Program-made: the position numbers and the translations under genes
Source of the DNA: Paraburkholderia nodosa DSM 21604
GTDB lineage: Bacteria; Pseudomonadota; Gammaproteobacteria; Burkholderiales; Burkholderiaceae
Reading direction: 5' to 3'
DNA length: 64,000 nucleotides
NCBI RefSeq assembly: GCF_000519185.1
Contig: NZ_JAFA01000002.1
Location: forward strand, 248,001-312,000
Notes under the pieces: generated by a model
What the model was told of the DNA's origin: nothing
The model's input: the letters and a program-made list of their open reading frames with translations, nothing else
Database searches by the model: none
Shown: piece after piece, positions 9,133 through 17,296 of the stretch
How positions within the stretch are numbered: the first letter of the stretch is position 1
Layout: each line of letters begins with the position of its first letter

Positions 9133-9774
9133 ATGACCCCGACCCTCGCCGATGTCGCCATCCCCGACAGCAAATTCGCCCGCGAAATCACCGAACTCGT
9201 GCGCGACACCGAATCGCCGCTGCTGTTCCATCATTCGAGCCGCGTCTATTATTTCGGCGCGCTGGCCGGCCGCCGGCTCGGCATGAAGTTCGATCGCGAA
9301 CTGCTCTATGCAGGCGCAATGTTTCATGACATGGGCCTCACGCACGCGCACAGCAGCGAGCACGAGCGCTTCGAAGTGGATGGCGCGAATGTCGCGCGCG
9401 ATTTCCTGCGCGGCCACGGCATCTCGCAGCAGGACATCGACCTCGTGTGGACCGCCATCGCGCTGCATACGACGCCGGGCATCCCGCAGCACATGCATCC
9501 GGTGATCGCGCTCTTGACGGCGGGCGTCGAAATGGACGTGCTCGGCATTGCGTACGACCGCTTCAGCGACACCGAGCGCGAGGCCGTGGTGCACGCACAC
9601 CCGCGCAGCGAGCACTTCAAGGAGGACATCATCCAGACCTTCTATGACGGCATCAAGCACAAGCCCGCCACCACGTTCGGCAACGTCAAGGCCGACGTGC
9701 TCGCAGACAAGGACCCGCACTTCCATGCCGGCAACTTCTGCAGCGTGATCCGCCATTCGGCCTGGCGCGGTTGA
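9133..9774 (+). CDS. HD-domain hydrolase, cyanamide hydratase-like family
   Basis: 213 residues with the HD metal-site pattern: H33/H34 in LLFHHSSRVYYFG, H65-D66 in AMFHDMGLTHAH, and further histidines in IALHTTPGIPQHMHP. The overall arrangement resembles the HD proteins annotated as cyanamide hydratase (Ddi2/3 type) more than nucleotide phosphohydrolases with the HD-GYP signature. The actual substrate cannot be told from sequence. The ATG at 9133 has GGAG 7 bases upstream. It stands alone, divergent from the 7TM kinase. Confidence 0.75.
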   Translation: MTPTLADVAIPDSKFAREITELVRDTESPLLFHHSSRVYYFGALAGRRLGMKFDRELLYAGAMFHDMGLTHAHSSEHERFEVDGANVARDFLRGHGISQQDIDLVWTAIALHTTPGIPQHMHPVIALLTAGVEMDVLGIAYDRFSDTEREAVVHAHPRSEHFKEDIIQTFYDGIKHKPATTFGNVKADVLADKDPHFHAGNFCSVIRHSAWRG

Positions 9775-9920
9775 GTGACACCGGGAGCGATCCGGGACGC
9801 CTGAGGCAGGGTTCGGCGCGGTTCTGACAGGCAATGCTATGCTCATCGCGCTGCCCGGAAACGCGCCGCCGGGCCACGCCGCAACGCGATGCGCGCGCCC
9901 ATTCGCTGTCCGGGGGCTTC

Positions 9921-11711
9921 ATGCAGCACACGCCAGGCCGCACGCGGCCGCACGGCTTCTCCAGCATGGTCATGAAACGCCCGCACCTCGTCGTGACGGT
10001 GTGCTTTCTTGCGGCCATGGCGCTGGTGAGCGGCGTGGGCCTGCGCCAGCTCTACCAGATGACGCGCAACGAACTCCATAGCCGCCAGCGCGACCTGGAG
10101 GTGCGCGCCGTGGGCGTGGACGCGCTGATTTCCGCGGAGCGCCGGCGCCTGCTGTTCCTGCGCGACTACGCGCAACACGTGCTCGCCTCGCCGAGCCAGC
10201 AGCGCACCGGCTTGCAGAATCCGAAGGCGCAGGCCGCGCTGCGCGACAGCGACAAGCTGCAATGGACGGCTCCCGGCGCGATGGATGGGCCGCTCGTTTT
10301 CGGCACCAATGCGCAAGGGCTCGCGGGAATCGAGGGCTTTCACCGCGACGCCGCCACGCTGGCCGCCGACATCGTGCTCGCGCGCGCGATCAGCCCGCTC
10401 CTCGCGATCAGCCAGCACGCCGACGCGGTGCAAAGCACGGTCGCGTACATCTCGGCCAACGGCCTGTACGTGCTCTCGCCGGAACGCCCGGACGCGCACG
10501 CGCCCGACCTGTTGCGGCGCTTCAGCACCATGCCCTACTACCGCCTGCATGTCACCGGCCAGAATCCGGCACGCGATATCGTCTGGACTCCGATCTATAC
10601 GGAATCGAAAAGAAGCGAGGCCATCTCCACGCTCAGCGCACCCGTCTACGCCAACGGACAGTTCCGCGGCGCCGTGGTGATGGACGTCGCGCCCTCGCGC
10701 CTGCTCGCGCTCCAGCTTGCCTCCGCGAACTTGACCGACAACGACGAGCCTGCCGAGTTCGGCCTCCTGAACAGTAACGGCGACCTTGTCTATTTCGTCG
10801 ATGGCAAGATCACCGCGCAGCGTCCCACGCGGTTCGATCCGTCTCTGCTCGACATGGCGCGCGCGTCTGCGGCGGCATGGATGAAGCGAGGCCAAGGGTA
10901 CGCCGTACGCTCGGGCCGGTATCTGCTCTTTCAGCACGTGGGGGAGTCGCACTGGATCCTGCTCGCGAATACGGACGACTCGGAGCTCACGCTCGCGGCG
11001 GCGCGCCGAGTGTTCAGCAGCCCGCTGATCGTCGCGTGGCTGGCGATCGCCGTTCTGCTCGTCGGCACGCTGCGCGTCGTCAAGCACATATTCGGCCAGT
11101 ACGTCGAAGCGAGTACGCGGCTCGAAACGCTCGCGCGCAGCGACCCGCTCACCGGCCTCGCGAACCGCCGGCGCTTCCAGGAAGTGTTCGACGAGACGCT
11201 GGGGCGCGCCGCCCGCGAAGGCGGTGATGCGGCGGCGACGCCCGCCATGGCGATGCTGATGCTCGATATCGACTACTTCAAGCGCGTGAACGACCGCTTC
11301 GGCCACGCGGCGGGCGACCGCGTGCTGGTGATCTTCGCGGGCATCCTGCGCAACAACCTGCGCAGCGCTGAAATGCCCGCGCGCGTGGGCGGCGAGGAGT
11401 TCGCGGCGCTGCTGCCCGGCGCCGATCTCGCGACGGCCGCGGGCGTGGCCGAGCGCATCCGCCAGGCGGTCGAAGCGCATGCGACGAACGCCGCGCATGC
11501 CGCCAGTGCGCCGGGCGACGCCGCCAACCAGGATGCGGATGCGATTGCGTTCACGGTCTCGATCGGCGTGGCGGCCAGTCCCGCCGATTGCCCCGCCCGC
11601 TACGAAGCGCTCATGCAGGTTGCCGACCGGCGGCTCTACGCCGCGAAGACAGGCGGCCGCAATCGCGTCGTTGCAGAGGATTCCCGATCGATCGATCCCG
11701 CGCGTGCCTGA
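9921..11711 (+). CDS. Cache-domain diguanylate cyclase (GGDEF)
   Basis: About 596 residues. A transmembrane helix near residue 25-45 precedes a large periplasmic dCache-like sensor domain, a second helix near residue 365 (VAWLAIAVLLVGTL) and a C-terminal GGDEF domain (SDPLTGLANRRRF; active site RVGGEEF). GGEEF is an active variant, so it should make cyclic di-GMP. The inhibitory I-site reads RSAE instead of RxxD, so product inhibition may be weak. I chose the ATG at 9921 (GGGGG upstream); the ATG at 9966 is an alternative. An EAL phosphodiesterase follows on the same strand after about 200 bases, giving an opposing pair. Confidence 0.9.
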   Translation: MQHTPGRTRPHGFSSMVMKRPHLVVTVCFLAAMALVSGVGLRQLYQMTRNELHSRQRDLEVRAVGVDALISAERRRLLFLRDYAQHVLASPSQQRTGLQNPKAQAALRDSDKLQWTAPGAMDGPLVFGTNAQGLAGIEGFHRDAATLAADIVLARAISPLLAISQHADAVQSTVAYISANGLYVLSPERPDAHAPDLLRRFSTMPYYRLHVTGQNPARDIVWTPIYTESKRSEAISTLSAPVYANGQFRGAVVMDVAPSRLLALQLASANLTDNDEPAEFGLLNSNGDLVYFVDGKITAQRPTRFDPSLLDMARASAAAWMKRGQGYAVRSGRYLLFQHVGESHWILLANTDDSELTLAAARRVFSSPLIVAWLAIAVLLVGTLRVVKHIFGQYVEASTRLETLARSDPLTGLANRRRFQEVFDETLGRAAREGGDAAATPAMAMLMLDIDYFKRVNDRFGHAAGDRVLVIFAGILRNNLRSAEMPARVGGEEFAALLPGADLATAAGVAERIRQAVEAHATNAAHAASAPGDAANQDADAIAFTVSIGVAASPADCPARYEALMQVADRRLYAAKTGGRNRVVAEDSRSIDPARA

Positions 11712-11915
11712 CGTGCACCTGACATTTGCTTGACGACTCCGCCGGCCGCTTTCATGCGTCACGCATGAGCGGGAGCGCCCGCAGCCACTGCGATTGGGCT
11801 CGCGCGCCGGACAGCAGCGCGTCGCCGCCAGCGGAAAGACGCTACCATCGGCAGCGGCGATCGACGAAGGCTGCACGCCGCCTTCGTTCGCGACGCCGGA
11901 GCCCGACCGTACACC

Positions 11916-13490
11916 ATGAGCAGCCGACTCACCGCCCTGACGACGTTTTGTGTCGTGGCGTTCGCCGTCCTGGCAACGCTCACGGCAGCGGTGTACGCGT
12001 CGGACGCCGTGTTCGAACGCCAGCAGCGCCAGAACGTGGACGTCTTTTCGCATCGCGCGCTGCTGCGCGCCGAACTGGTGACCTCCGAAGCGGAGTCCGC
12101 CCTGCGCGAGCTCATGTCATACGCCGACACGCCGTGCACGAGCGACCACATGCAACGCTTGCGGCATGTCGAGGAACAGTATCGATACATTCGTGAAGTC
12201 GCCACGACCCATGACATGCGGCTGCGCTGCAGTTCGCTGCGCGGCGCTGTCGACATCGCATTGCCGCCGCCCGAATGGGCCTATGCAGGCGGCTTCACCG
12301 CCTGGCATACCGAAGTCGGCAAGCGCGGCAACGAGCAGCAGATGCTCAACGTGCGCCTGGGCAACCACGTCGTGGTGATCGACCCGCGCTTCTACCTCGA
12401 CATCGTGCCGCTCGACGACACCATCGAGCTGACCGTGCTCGAAACGCAGGACGGCGCCGTGATTTCAAGCTGGACGAACGCCGACGATGCCCTCGTACGC
12501 GCAGCGCTGGGCCGCACCAACAGCAGCCCGTATTTCGAGGGACGCTATTACGTCGTCGAGCGCTCGCACCGTTATCCCATCGCGGTGGTCGCGTATGAGC
12601 CCGAGGAACGCATGCGCCGCAACCTGCCCGCGCAACTCAGGACCATGATCCCGCCCGCGCTCGTCCTGAGCGCGATCGGCACGTGGCTCGTCCTGCGCTG
12701 GCGCCGCAAGCTGCGCACGCCCCGCAACGCGATACTGCAGGGCATTCGGCGGCGCCAGTTCGTGGCGTGGCTCCAGCCGCTCGTCTCGCTGGAAAGCGGG
12801 CGCTGCGTCGGCGCGGAAGCGCTCGTGCGCTGGAAGCTCGAAGACGGCAGCGTCGTCGCGCCGGACACGTTCATTCCGATGGCGGAATCGCTCGGTCTCA
12901 TCGAGCCCATCACCGATCAGGTCATACGATCCGTGTTCGAGGGCGTGGGCGCCGTGCTCGCGCGGCGCCGCGATCTGCATGTCTCGCTCAACCTTGCCGG
13001 CAAGGATCTCGCCGGCACACGCGTGCTCGAAACCCTCAAGGCCAGCCTCGCGAAATATGCCGTGCGCCCCGAACAAATCTGGTTCGAAGCGATCGAGCGC
13101 ACGCTCATCGACACCGCCAGCTCCGCGCCCGTCCTCGAAGCGTTTCGCGCGGCCGGCCACCGCATCTTCATCGACGATTTCGGCACGGGATATTCGAGTC
13201 TCTCGTATCTGCAAGACTTGCCCGTGGACGGCATCAAGATCGACCGCGCGTTCATCCGCTCGCTGGCGAGCGGCGAGGCAATGAACAAGATCGTGCCGCA
13301 CATCATCGAAATGGCGCGCAGCCTCGATCTGCTGATGGTCGCCGAGGGCGTGGAAACCGAGGCGCAGGCGCAGTATCTGCGCGAGCGCGGCGTGCAGTTC
13401 GGGCAGGGCTGGCTCTATGCGAAGGCCATGCCCGCCGACGAATTCCTGCGCTACCTGGAGCGTGAGGCGGCGAGCACTAGCCGCGCGTGA
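11916..13490 (+). CDS. CSS-motif EAL cyclic di-GMP phosphodiesterase
   Basis: 524 residues. An N-terminal membrane helix, a periplasmic domain with the diagnostic CSS motif (RLRCSSLRG, residue ~105), a second helix near residue 245 (ALVLSAIGTWLVLRW) and a cytoplasmic EAL domain. Catalytic residues look complete: GAEALVRW, SLNLAGKDL, FEAIERT, IDDFGTGYSSL, GIKIDR, VAEGVET. It should degrade cyclic di-GMP to pGpG. In CSS-EAL proteins the periplasmic cysteines respond to disulfide status (established for E. coli PdeC-type proteins). It probably counterbalances the adjacent diguanylate cyclase. Confidence 0.92.
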   Translation: MSSRLTALTTFCVVAFAVLATLTAAVYASDAVFERQQRQNVDVFSHRALLRAELVTSEAESALRELMSYADTPCTSDHMQRLRHVEEQYRYIREVATTHDMRLRCSSLRGAVDIALPPPEWAYAGGFTAWHTEVGKRGNEQQMLNVRLGNHVVVIDPRFYLDIVPLDDTIELTVLETQDGAVISSWTNADDALVRAALGRTNSSPYFEGRYYVVERSHRYPIAVVAYEPEERMRRNLPAQLRTMIPPALVLSAIGTWLVLRWRRKLRTPRNAILQGIRRRQFVAWLQPLVSLESGRCVGAEALVRWKLEDGSVVAPDTFIPMAESLGLIEPITDQVIRSVFEGVGAVLARRRDLHVSLNLAGKDLAGTRVLETLKASLAKYAVRPEQIWFEAIERTLIDTASSAPVLEAFRAAGHRIFIDDFGTGYSSLSYLQDLPVDGIKIDRAFIRSLASGEAMNKIVPHIIEMARSLDLLMVAEGVETEAQAQYLRERGVQFGQGWLYAKAMPADEFLRYLEREAASTSRA

Positions 13491-13503
13491 GCGCGGCGCG
13501 CGA

Positions 13504-14142
13504 TCAGGCGAGCGGACTCGGCGACGCGGCGTGCGGCAGCCCGCCAGGCAAGTGCGGGAATGCCACGCCGCACCGCGCCCCGGCTGCCCGGCTGAGCACG
13601 GCGCTGTCGTAGCCACGACCGGCAAAGCGCACGACATCGACGAGACTAAAGCCTTGTGCGCGATAGAACGCGATGAGGTGGGCAGCGGGAAACGGCGTGT
13701 CGAGCGCTAGCTGCGTGTAGCCGCGCGCGGCCGCCCAACGTCCCGCGAAAGCGAGCAGCGCACGGCCGATACCGCGGCTTTGCCATTTGGGCTCGATGCC
13801 GAACTGGTGGACCGAAGCCACGCTGCGCTGGCGATAATGTTCGCACTGCGAATCGCTGTCGTGACCTTCCACCGTGAGCGTACCGATGATCCTGCCATTG
13901 CAGACGGCGACGAAGCAGTCTCTGGCCAGCGCGCGTTCACGCGTGAGGCCCGCTGCCTGATCGGCACATGAGCAGTGCAATCCGAGCGACGCGAGCCGCG
14001 AAAACGCGCGATGCAGCAAACGCGTGAGCGCTTCCCATGAGTCGTGGCGCGGATCGAAGCGCCTCAGCACGAGCCGGCCGAGGCCGGGCTGCACGGAGGT
14101 GATCTGCTCATCCGGGCGCTGGGTTGCACGCGAGATCGACAT
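13504..14142 (-). CDS. GNAT-family N-acetyltransferase
   Basis: 212 residues with the acetyl-CoA binding segment IEPKWQSRGIGRALLAFA (Q-x-x-G-x-G) near residue 120 and the C-terminal FYRAQGFSLV element of GNAT enzymes. The acceptor is unknown. The ATG has GGAGA about 5 bases upstream. It is convergent with the EAL gene, with 13 bases between stops. The last ~25 residues, rich in Pro, Ala and Ser, are probably disordered. Confidence 0.8.
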   Translation of the reverse strand: MSISRATQRPDEQITSVQPGLGRLVLRRFDPRHDSWEALTRLLHRAFSRLASLGLHCSCADQAAGLTRERALARDCFVAVCNGRIIGTLTVEGHDSDSQCEHYRQRSVASVHQFGIEPKWQSRGIGRALLAFAGRWAAARGYTQLALDTPFPAAHLIAFYRAQGFSLVDVVRFAGRGYDSAVLSRAAGARCGVAFPHLPGGLPHAASPSPLA

Positions 14143-14253
14143 GGCGTCTCCAGTCGTTTCGATGCCTCCAGTCTAGGGTTGGCCCGTAGGGGTCACAAGA
14201 AAAAATGTCGTAAAAACCGCCGCGAATGTTGTGTATGCAGGGACGTATGCGCG

Positions 14254-14907
14254 CTAGCCTTGCGCTGCCATGCGCTCCACCACGGCGAGCACGATGCGCC
14301 GCGCCGAGTCGATATGCGCCACGGTCAAGGCGCGCGCGCTGCGGGCGTTGCGCGCGAGGCAGGCTTGCAGGATGGCCTCGTGTTCGTGCTGAAACGAGGG
14401 CGTATCGGCAAGCAGCGTATTCTGCAGCCGCTCGTAGCGCTCCACCTGCGCGCGCAGCTCGCGGATCGCCACCAGTTGCCGGGCGTTGCCGCACGCGCCG
14501 TAGAGCAGTTCGTGAAACTCGCGGTTGAGTTCGCCCTGCTTCTGCGTGGTGAGCACCTCGCCCAGCAGCCGGTGAACGAGTTCCGCGCGAGCGAGGGTTT
14601 CGTCGTCGATGCGCTTGACGCCGTGAAAGATCGCGTCGCCTTCGAGCAGCGCGCGCAGGCCGTAGATTTCCTCCACGTCTTGCACCGTGAGCATGCGCAC
14701 GACCGCCCCGCGATTGCGGAAAATCTCGACCAGCCCCTCGCGCGCGAGCCGCTGGATCGCTTCGCGCAGCGGAATGCGGCTCACCTCGAAACGCTCCGCG
14801 AGATCGCGCTCGACGAGGCGCTCGCCGCTGCCCAGTTCGCCGCTGACGATCAGGTCGCGCAACCCGGACGCAACCGCGTCCGCCGTGGAGTCGAATTTTG
14901 TTTCCAT
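14254..14907 (-). CDS. GntR-family regulator, FadR/FCD subfamily
   Basis: About 217 residues from METKFDS. The winged-helix domain has ERFEVSRIPLREAIQRLAREG and a downstream FCD effector domain (GLRALLEGDAI; the metal-binding His pattern is in NREFHELLY, HEHEAIL and VAHIDSARRIV). FCD regulators bind small organic acids. ATG codons at 14916 and 14907 are both possible; 14907 is favoured by spacing from GGG. It is divergent from an OsmC-family gene and a large symmetric element with a FadR-type GTATAC core lies between them, so it probably controls itself and that gene. Confidence 0.88.
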   Translation of the reverse strand: METKFDSTADAVASGLRDLIVSGELGSGERLVERDLAERFEVSRIPLREAIQRLAREGLVEIFRNRGAVVRMLTVQDVEEIYGLRALLEGDAIFHGVKRIDDETLARAELVHRLLGEVLTTQKQGELNREFHELLYGACGNARQLVAIRELRAQVERYERLQNTLLADTPSFQHEHEAILQACLARNARSARALTVAHIDSARRIVLAVVERMAAQG

Positions 14908-14948
14908 GCGTGTCATACCCGGTTCGCGCCCGGTTCTCATTTTGGCCA

Positions 14949-14980
14949 ATTCGGCATAATGGTATACCAAAATGCCGAAT
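14949..14980. promoter_or_regulatory. 32-bp dyad with TGGTATACCA core, probable GntR operator
   Basis: Arms ATTCGGCAT and ATGCCGAAT are perfectly complementary, and the centre TGGTATACCA (14960-14969) is itself a perfect palindrome. The FadR-subfamily consensus is t.GTa.tAC.a, and the GTATAC core fits. It sits between the divergent GntR gene and the OsmC-family gene (15026). Confidence 0.7.
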
Positions 14981-15025
14981 GCGCTCATAATGGCGTACCC
15001 CTTTTCGTTTGGACGGAGAGTCAGC

Positions 15026-15499
15026 ATGGCGCATGGCGAACACACCTACCGCGTTTCGGTGCAATGGACGGGCAATCGCGGCAGCGGCACCTCGGGTTAT
15101 CGCGACTACGACCGCGATCACGTGATCCGCGCGAACGGCAAGCCGGACATTCCGGGCTCCTCGGATCCGGCCTTTCGCGGCGACGCCTCACGCTGGAATC
15201 CCGAGGATCTGCTCGTGGCCTCGGCTGCGGCGTGCCACAAGCTCTGGTATCTGCACCTGTGCGCCGAGGCGGGCATCGCGGTGCTCGCCTATGAAGACGA
15301 GGCCGAAGGCACGATGGCCGATACGCCGCAGCGCGGCGCCTTCACGAAGATCGTGCTGCGCCCGCGCGTGACGATCCGCGCGAGCGACAACCGCAGCCTC
15401 GCCGAGCGGCTGCATCACGCGGCACACGAGCAGTGCTATATCGCCAATTCGGTGAACTTTCCCATCGTTTGCGAGCCGACCATCGAACTGGCTGCGTAA
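15026..15499 (+). CDS. OsmC-family peroxiredoxin-like protein
   Basis: 157 residues. The two OsmC cysteines are present: C70 in SAAACHKLWYLHLC and C137 in HEQCYIANSV. OsmC/Ohr proteins reduce organic hydroperoxides using this cysteine pair. The N-terminal part (HTYRVSVQWTGNRG) is that of the OsmC branch that carries the GSSDPAFRGD loop. The ATG at 15026 has GGAG 7 bases upstream. It is divergent from a GntR regulator with a strong dyad in between, so its control differs from the neighbouring ohr gene. Confidence 0.88.
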   Translation: MAHGEHTYRVSVQWTGNRGSGTSGYRDYDRDHVIRANGKPDIPGSSDPAFRGDASRWNPEDLLVASAAACHKLWYLHLCAEAGIAVLAYEDEAEGTMADTPQRGAFTKIVLRPRVTIRASDNRSLAERLHHAAHEQCYIANSVNFPIVCEPTIELAA

Positions 15500-15643
15500 C
15501 GCCCGCGAACGCCCGAGGCCGCTCCGCCGGCCGTGCCGGCACTCCCGGGAGTGCCGGCAAACAGGTCTCGATCACGAATTTCCACGCTTATCGATAGCTA
15601 ACACATCGCGACCGATCGCCCTTCCGAAGCCACCCCATATAGC

Positions 15644-15667
15644 TCGCATACGATTTAATCTTATACG
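15644..15667. promoter_or_regulatory. candidate OhrR site 1 upstream of ohr
   Basis: This 24-bp element begins TCGCATACGATTTAATC and contains the near-palindrome ATACGATT-T-AATCTTAT. It ends just before the -35 box of the ohr promoter. A related copy begins 57 bases downstream and a third lies upstream of ohrR. Confidence 0.6.
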
Positions 15668-15668
15668 C

Positions 15669-15697
15669 TTGACATGCCGGAATTTCTCGTCCATTAT
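15669..15697 (+). promoter_or_regulatory. ohr: sigma-70 promoter of ohr
   Basis: TTGACA (15669-15674), 17-base spacer, CATTAT (15692-15697). This is a near-consensus promoter placed between two candidate OhrR sites, giving a transcript start near 15704 and a leader of about 60 bases. Confidence 0.75.
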
Positions 15698-15700
15698 GCA

Positions 15701-15724
15701 TCGCATGCGATTCGATCTTATGCG
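15701..15724. promoter_or_regulatory. candidate OhrR site 2 overlapping the ohr transcription start
   Basis: This 24-bp element begins TCGCATGCGATTCGATC. It differs from site 1 at only four positions and covers the predicted +1, which is a natural place for repression. Confidence 0.6.
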
Positions 15725-15765
15725 ACGCATATGACCCAAACCTGAAATCCATCAAGGAGCGCAAC

Positions 15766-16212
15766 ATGGCAACGATCGACAAAGTGCTGTTCTCGGGCAA
15801 CACCCACACCACCATCAATCACGACCCCGCGGCCCAACGCGGCGAATTCGGCGTGTTCGACCTCGAACTGTCGTCTTCAAGCGGCGAAACCCTCGACATC
15901 GTCGCGACCGAACCGCACCCGCGCGCCGAGCAGCTGTTCGCCGGCGCATGGTCCGCCTGCTACATCTCCGCGCTCGCCATCGCGGCCTCGCTGAAGAAGG
16001 TCGCCCTGCCGGCGGACGCTTCGGTCGACATTCAGGTCGATATCGGCCAGACCGGCGCCGCCTGGTTCCTGGGCGCGCACTTCACGGTCGCGCTGCCGGG
16101 CGTCGAGCAAAAGGTAGCCGAAGCCATCGCGCGCAGCGCCCATCAGATCTGCCCGTACTCGAAGGCCGTGCACGGCAACATCGACGTGAGCCTCACCGTC
16201 GTCACCGCATAA
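15766..16212 (+). CDS. ohr: organic hydroperoxide resistance protein
   Basis: 148 residues, normal for Ohr. Peroxidatic C65 lies in AWSACYISAL and resolving C129 in HQICPYSKAVHGN; E55 (AEQLFAGAW) and R26 probably complete the Arg-Glu-Cys active site. Ohr reduces fatty-acid and other organic hydroperoxides with a lipoyl-dependent reductant. The AAGGA ribosome site is 7 bases from the ATG. A consensus promoter flanked by two related candidate operators lies upstream, and the probable repressor ohrR is encoded 0.5 kb downstream. Confidence 0.93.
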   Translation: MATIDKVLFSGNTHTTINHDPAAQRGEFGVFDLELSSSSGETLDIVATEPHPRAEQLFAGAWSACYISALAIAASLKKVALPADASVDIQVDIGQTGAAWFLGAHFTVALPGVEQKVAEAIARSAHQICPYSKAVHGNIDVSLTVVTA

Positions 16213-16274
16213 CCGGCAAACGCAATCGCCTCTTTCACCCAATTTCACTGCAATTCACCTAGCGAGATCCGATC

Positions 16275-16544
16275 ATGAAGACCCAATTCATCGCCAAGCT
16301 CCTCATCGCCCTTTCTGTCAGCGCAGCCGCCCCCGCATTCGCCAGCGGCTACGGCCCGGCCCCGTCCTATCGGCCCGAAGTCGGCGCACCGGCATCGCAA
16401 CGTGGCCAGAGCGTGCAAACGCTCGCGGCCGAGCGCACCGCCAGCGGCAACACGGCGACGGCTTACGGCGGCATGGCCGATGCCACCTCGGACGCGGGCA
16501 GCCGCGTCTCGATGGAGCGAAACAGCCTCTTCGCCCACCATTGA
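16275..16544 (+). CDS. small secreted DUF4148-type protein
   Basis: 89 residues with a cleavable signal peptide (KLLIALSVSAAAPAFASG, cleavage after ALA/AFA-S near residue 24) and a short, polar mature part. This size and composition match the DUF4148 proteins that are abundant in Burkholderiales and have no known function. It lies between ohr and ohrR, 62 bases after ohr, so it may share the peroxide-responsive transcript. Confidence 0.75.
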   Translation: MKTQFIAKLLIALSVSAAAPAFASGYGPAPSYRPEVGAPASQRGQSVQTLAAERTASGNTATAYGGMADATSDAGSRVSMERNSLFAHH

Positions 16545-16619
16545 TTGCGCCACCACGTCGTGGCTGTTTCGCCGGGCATCGCGATGGCGATGTACGGCGG
16601 AACCGGTGTCGGCCTACGA

Positions 16620-16625
16620 TATAAT
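16620..16625 (+). promoter_or_regulatory. ohrR: -10 box of ohrR
   Basis: TATAAT, a perfect -10 hexamer, lies immediately before the third OhrR-like element. No good -35 box is evident 17 bases upstream, so activity may be modest. Confidence 0.5.
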
Positions 16626-16650
16626 CGCAAGCGATTTATTCAAGTTTGCG
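16625..16650. promoter_or_regulatory. candidate OhrR site 3 (autoregulation)
   Basis: This element begins TCGCAAGCGATTTATTC, shares TCGCA..CGATTTA with site 1, and has CGCAA/TTGCG ends. It overlaps the predicted ohrR transcription start, which suggests autorepression. Confidence 0.5.
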
Positions 16651-16683
16651 AGCCATTGAGGCCTTTGCCTGAAGAGGATGACC

Positions 16684-17151
16684 ATGAAATCGACGGACCA
16701 CCCGGCGCAGGGCGCCACGCCCGCGCCGCTCGCAGACTATCTTTGCTTCGCGGTCTACTCGACCAATCTGGCGTTCGGCAAGGCGTACAAGCCGATCCTG
16801 GACGAACTCGGGCTGACCTATCCGCAGTACATCGCGATCATCGCGCTCTGGGAGCAGGACAACCAGACGGTGAGCGGCCTGGGCGAGAAGCTGTTTCTCG
16901 AATCCAACACGCTGACGCCCATGCTGAAAAAGCTCGAAGCGATGGGGTATGTGCAACGGCGGCGCGATCCTGAGGATGAACGCCAGGTGCGTGTGAGCCT
17001 GACCGCCAGCGGCCGGAAACTGCGGGAAAAGAGCCTGAAAATCGCGGATCTCACCGACGCGACCGGGCTGGGCCACGACGAATTCATGAAACTGCAAAGG
17101 GCGATCGTGAACCTGCGCGCCAATCTGATTCGCTCACTCGACACCGAATAG
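16684..17151 (+). CDS. ohrR: organic hydroperoxide-sensing MarR repressor
   Basis: 155 residues with a MarR winged-helix fold ([50 protein letters not shown] wing). The reactive C21 in [10 protein letters not shown] occupies the OhrR sensing position (C22 in Xanthomonas), so oxidation by organic hydroperoxide should release DNA. The ATG at 16684 is preferred over the one at 16678 because GAGG then sits at proper spacing. It probably represses ohr and itself through the three related elements nearby. Confidence 0.9.
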   Translation: MKSTDHPAQGATPAPLADYLCFAVYSTNLAFGKAYKPILDELGLTYPQYIAIIALWEQDNQTVSGLGEKLFLESNTLTPMLKKLEAMGYVQRRRDPEDERQVRVSLTASGRKLREKSLKIADLTDATGLGHDEFMKLQRAIVNLRANLIRSLDTE

Positions 17152-17296
17152 CCGTCGCAGCCGCGCCCACGGTTTTTGCGGACCGGCTTCGATCATCAAT
17201 AGTCAGGACTACGACAGATATCGTGGTTGAGGAAAGGCATACGCACGTCCAATGCGTCCTGCTCGCCACGGTCCGACGTCACCATCAGGAATTGAT

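Noticed and set aside
9843..12053. 736-codon minus-strand frame opposite the GGDEF gene
   Set aside because: It spans the cyclase and part of the EAL gene and lacks recognisable domains.
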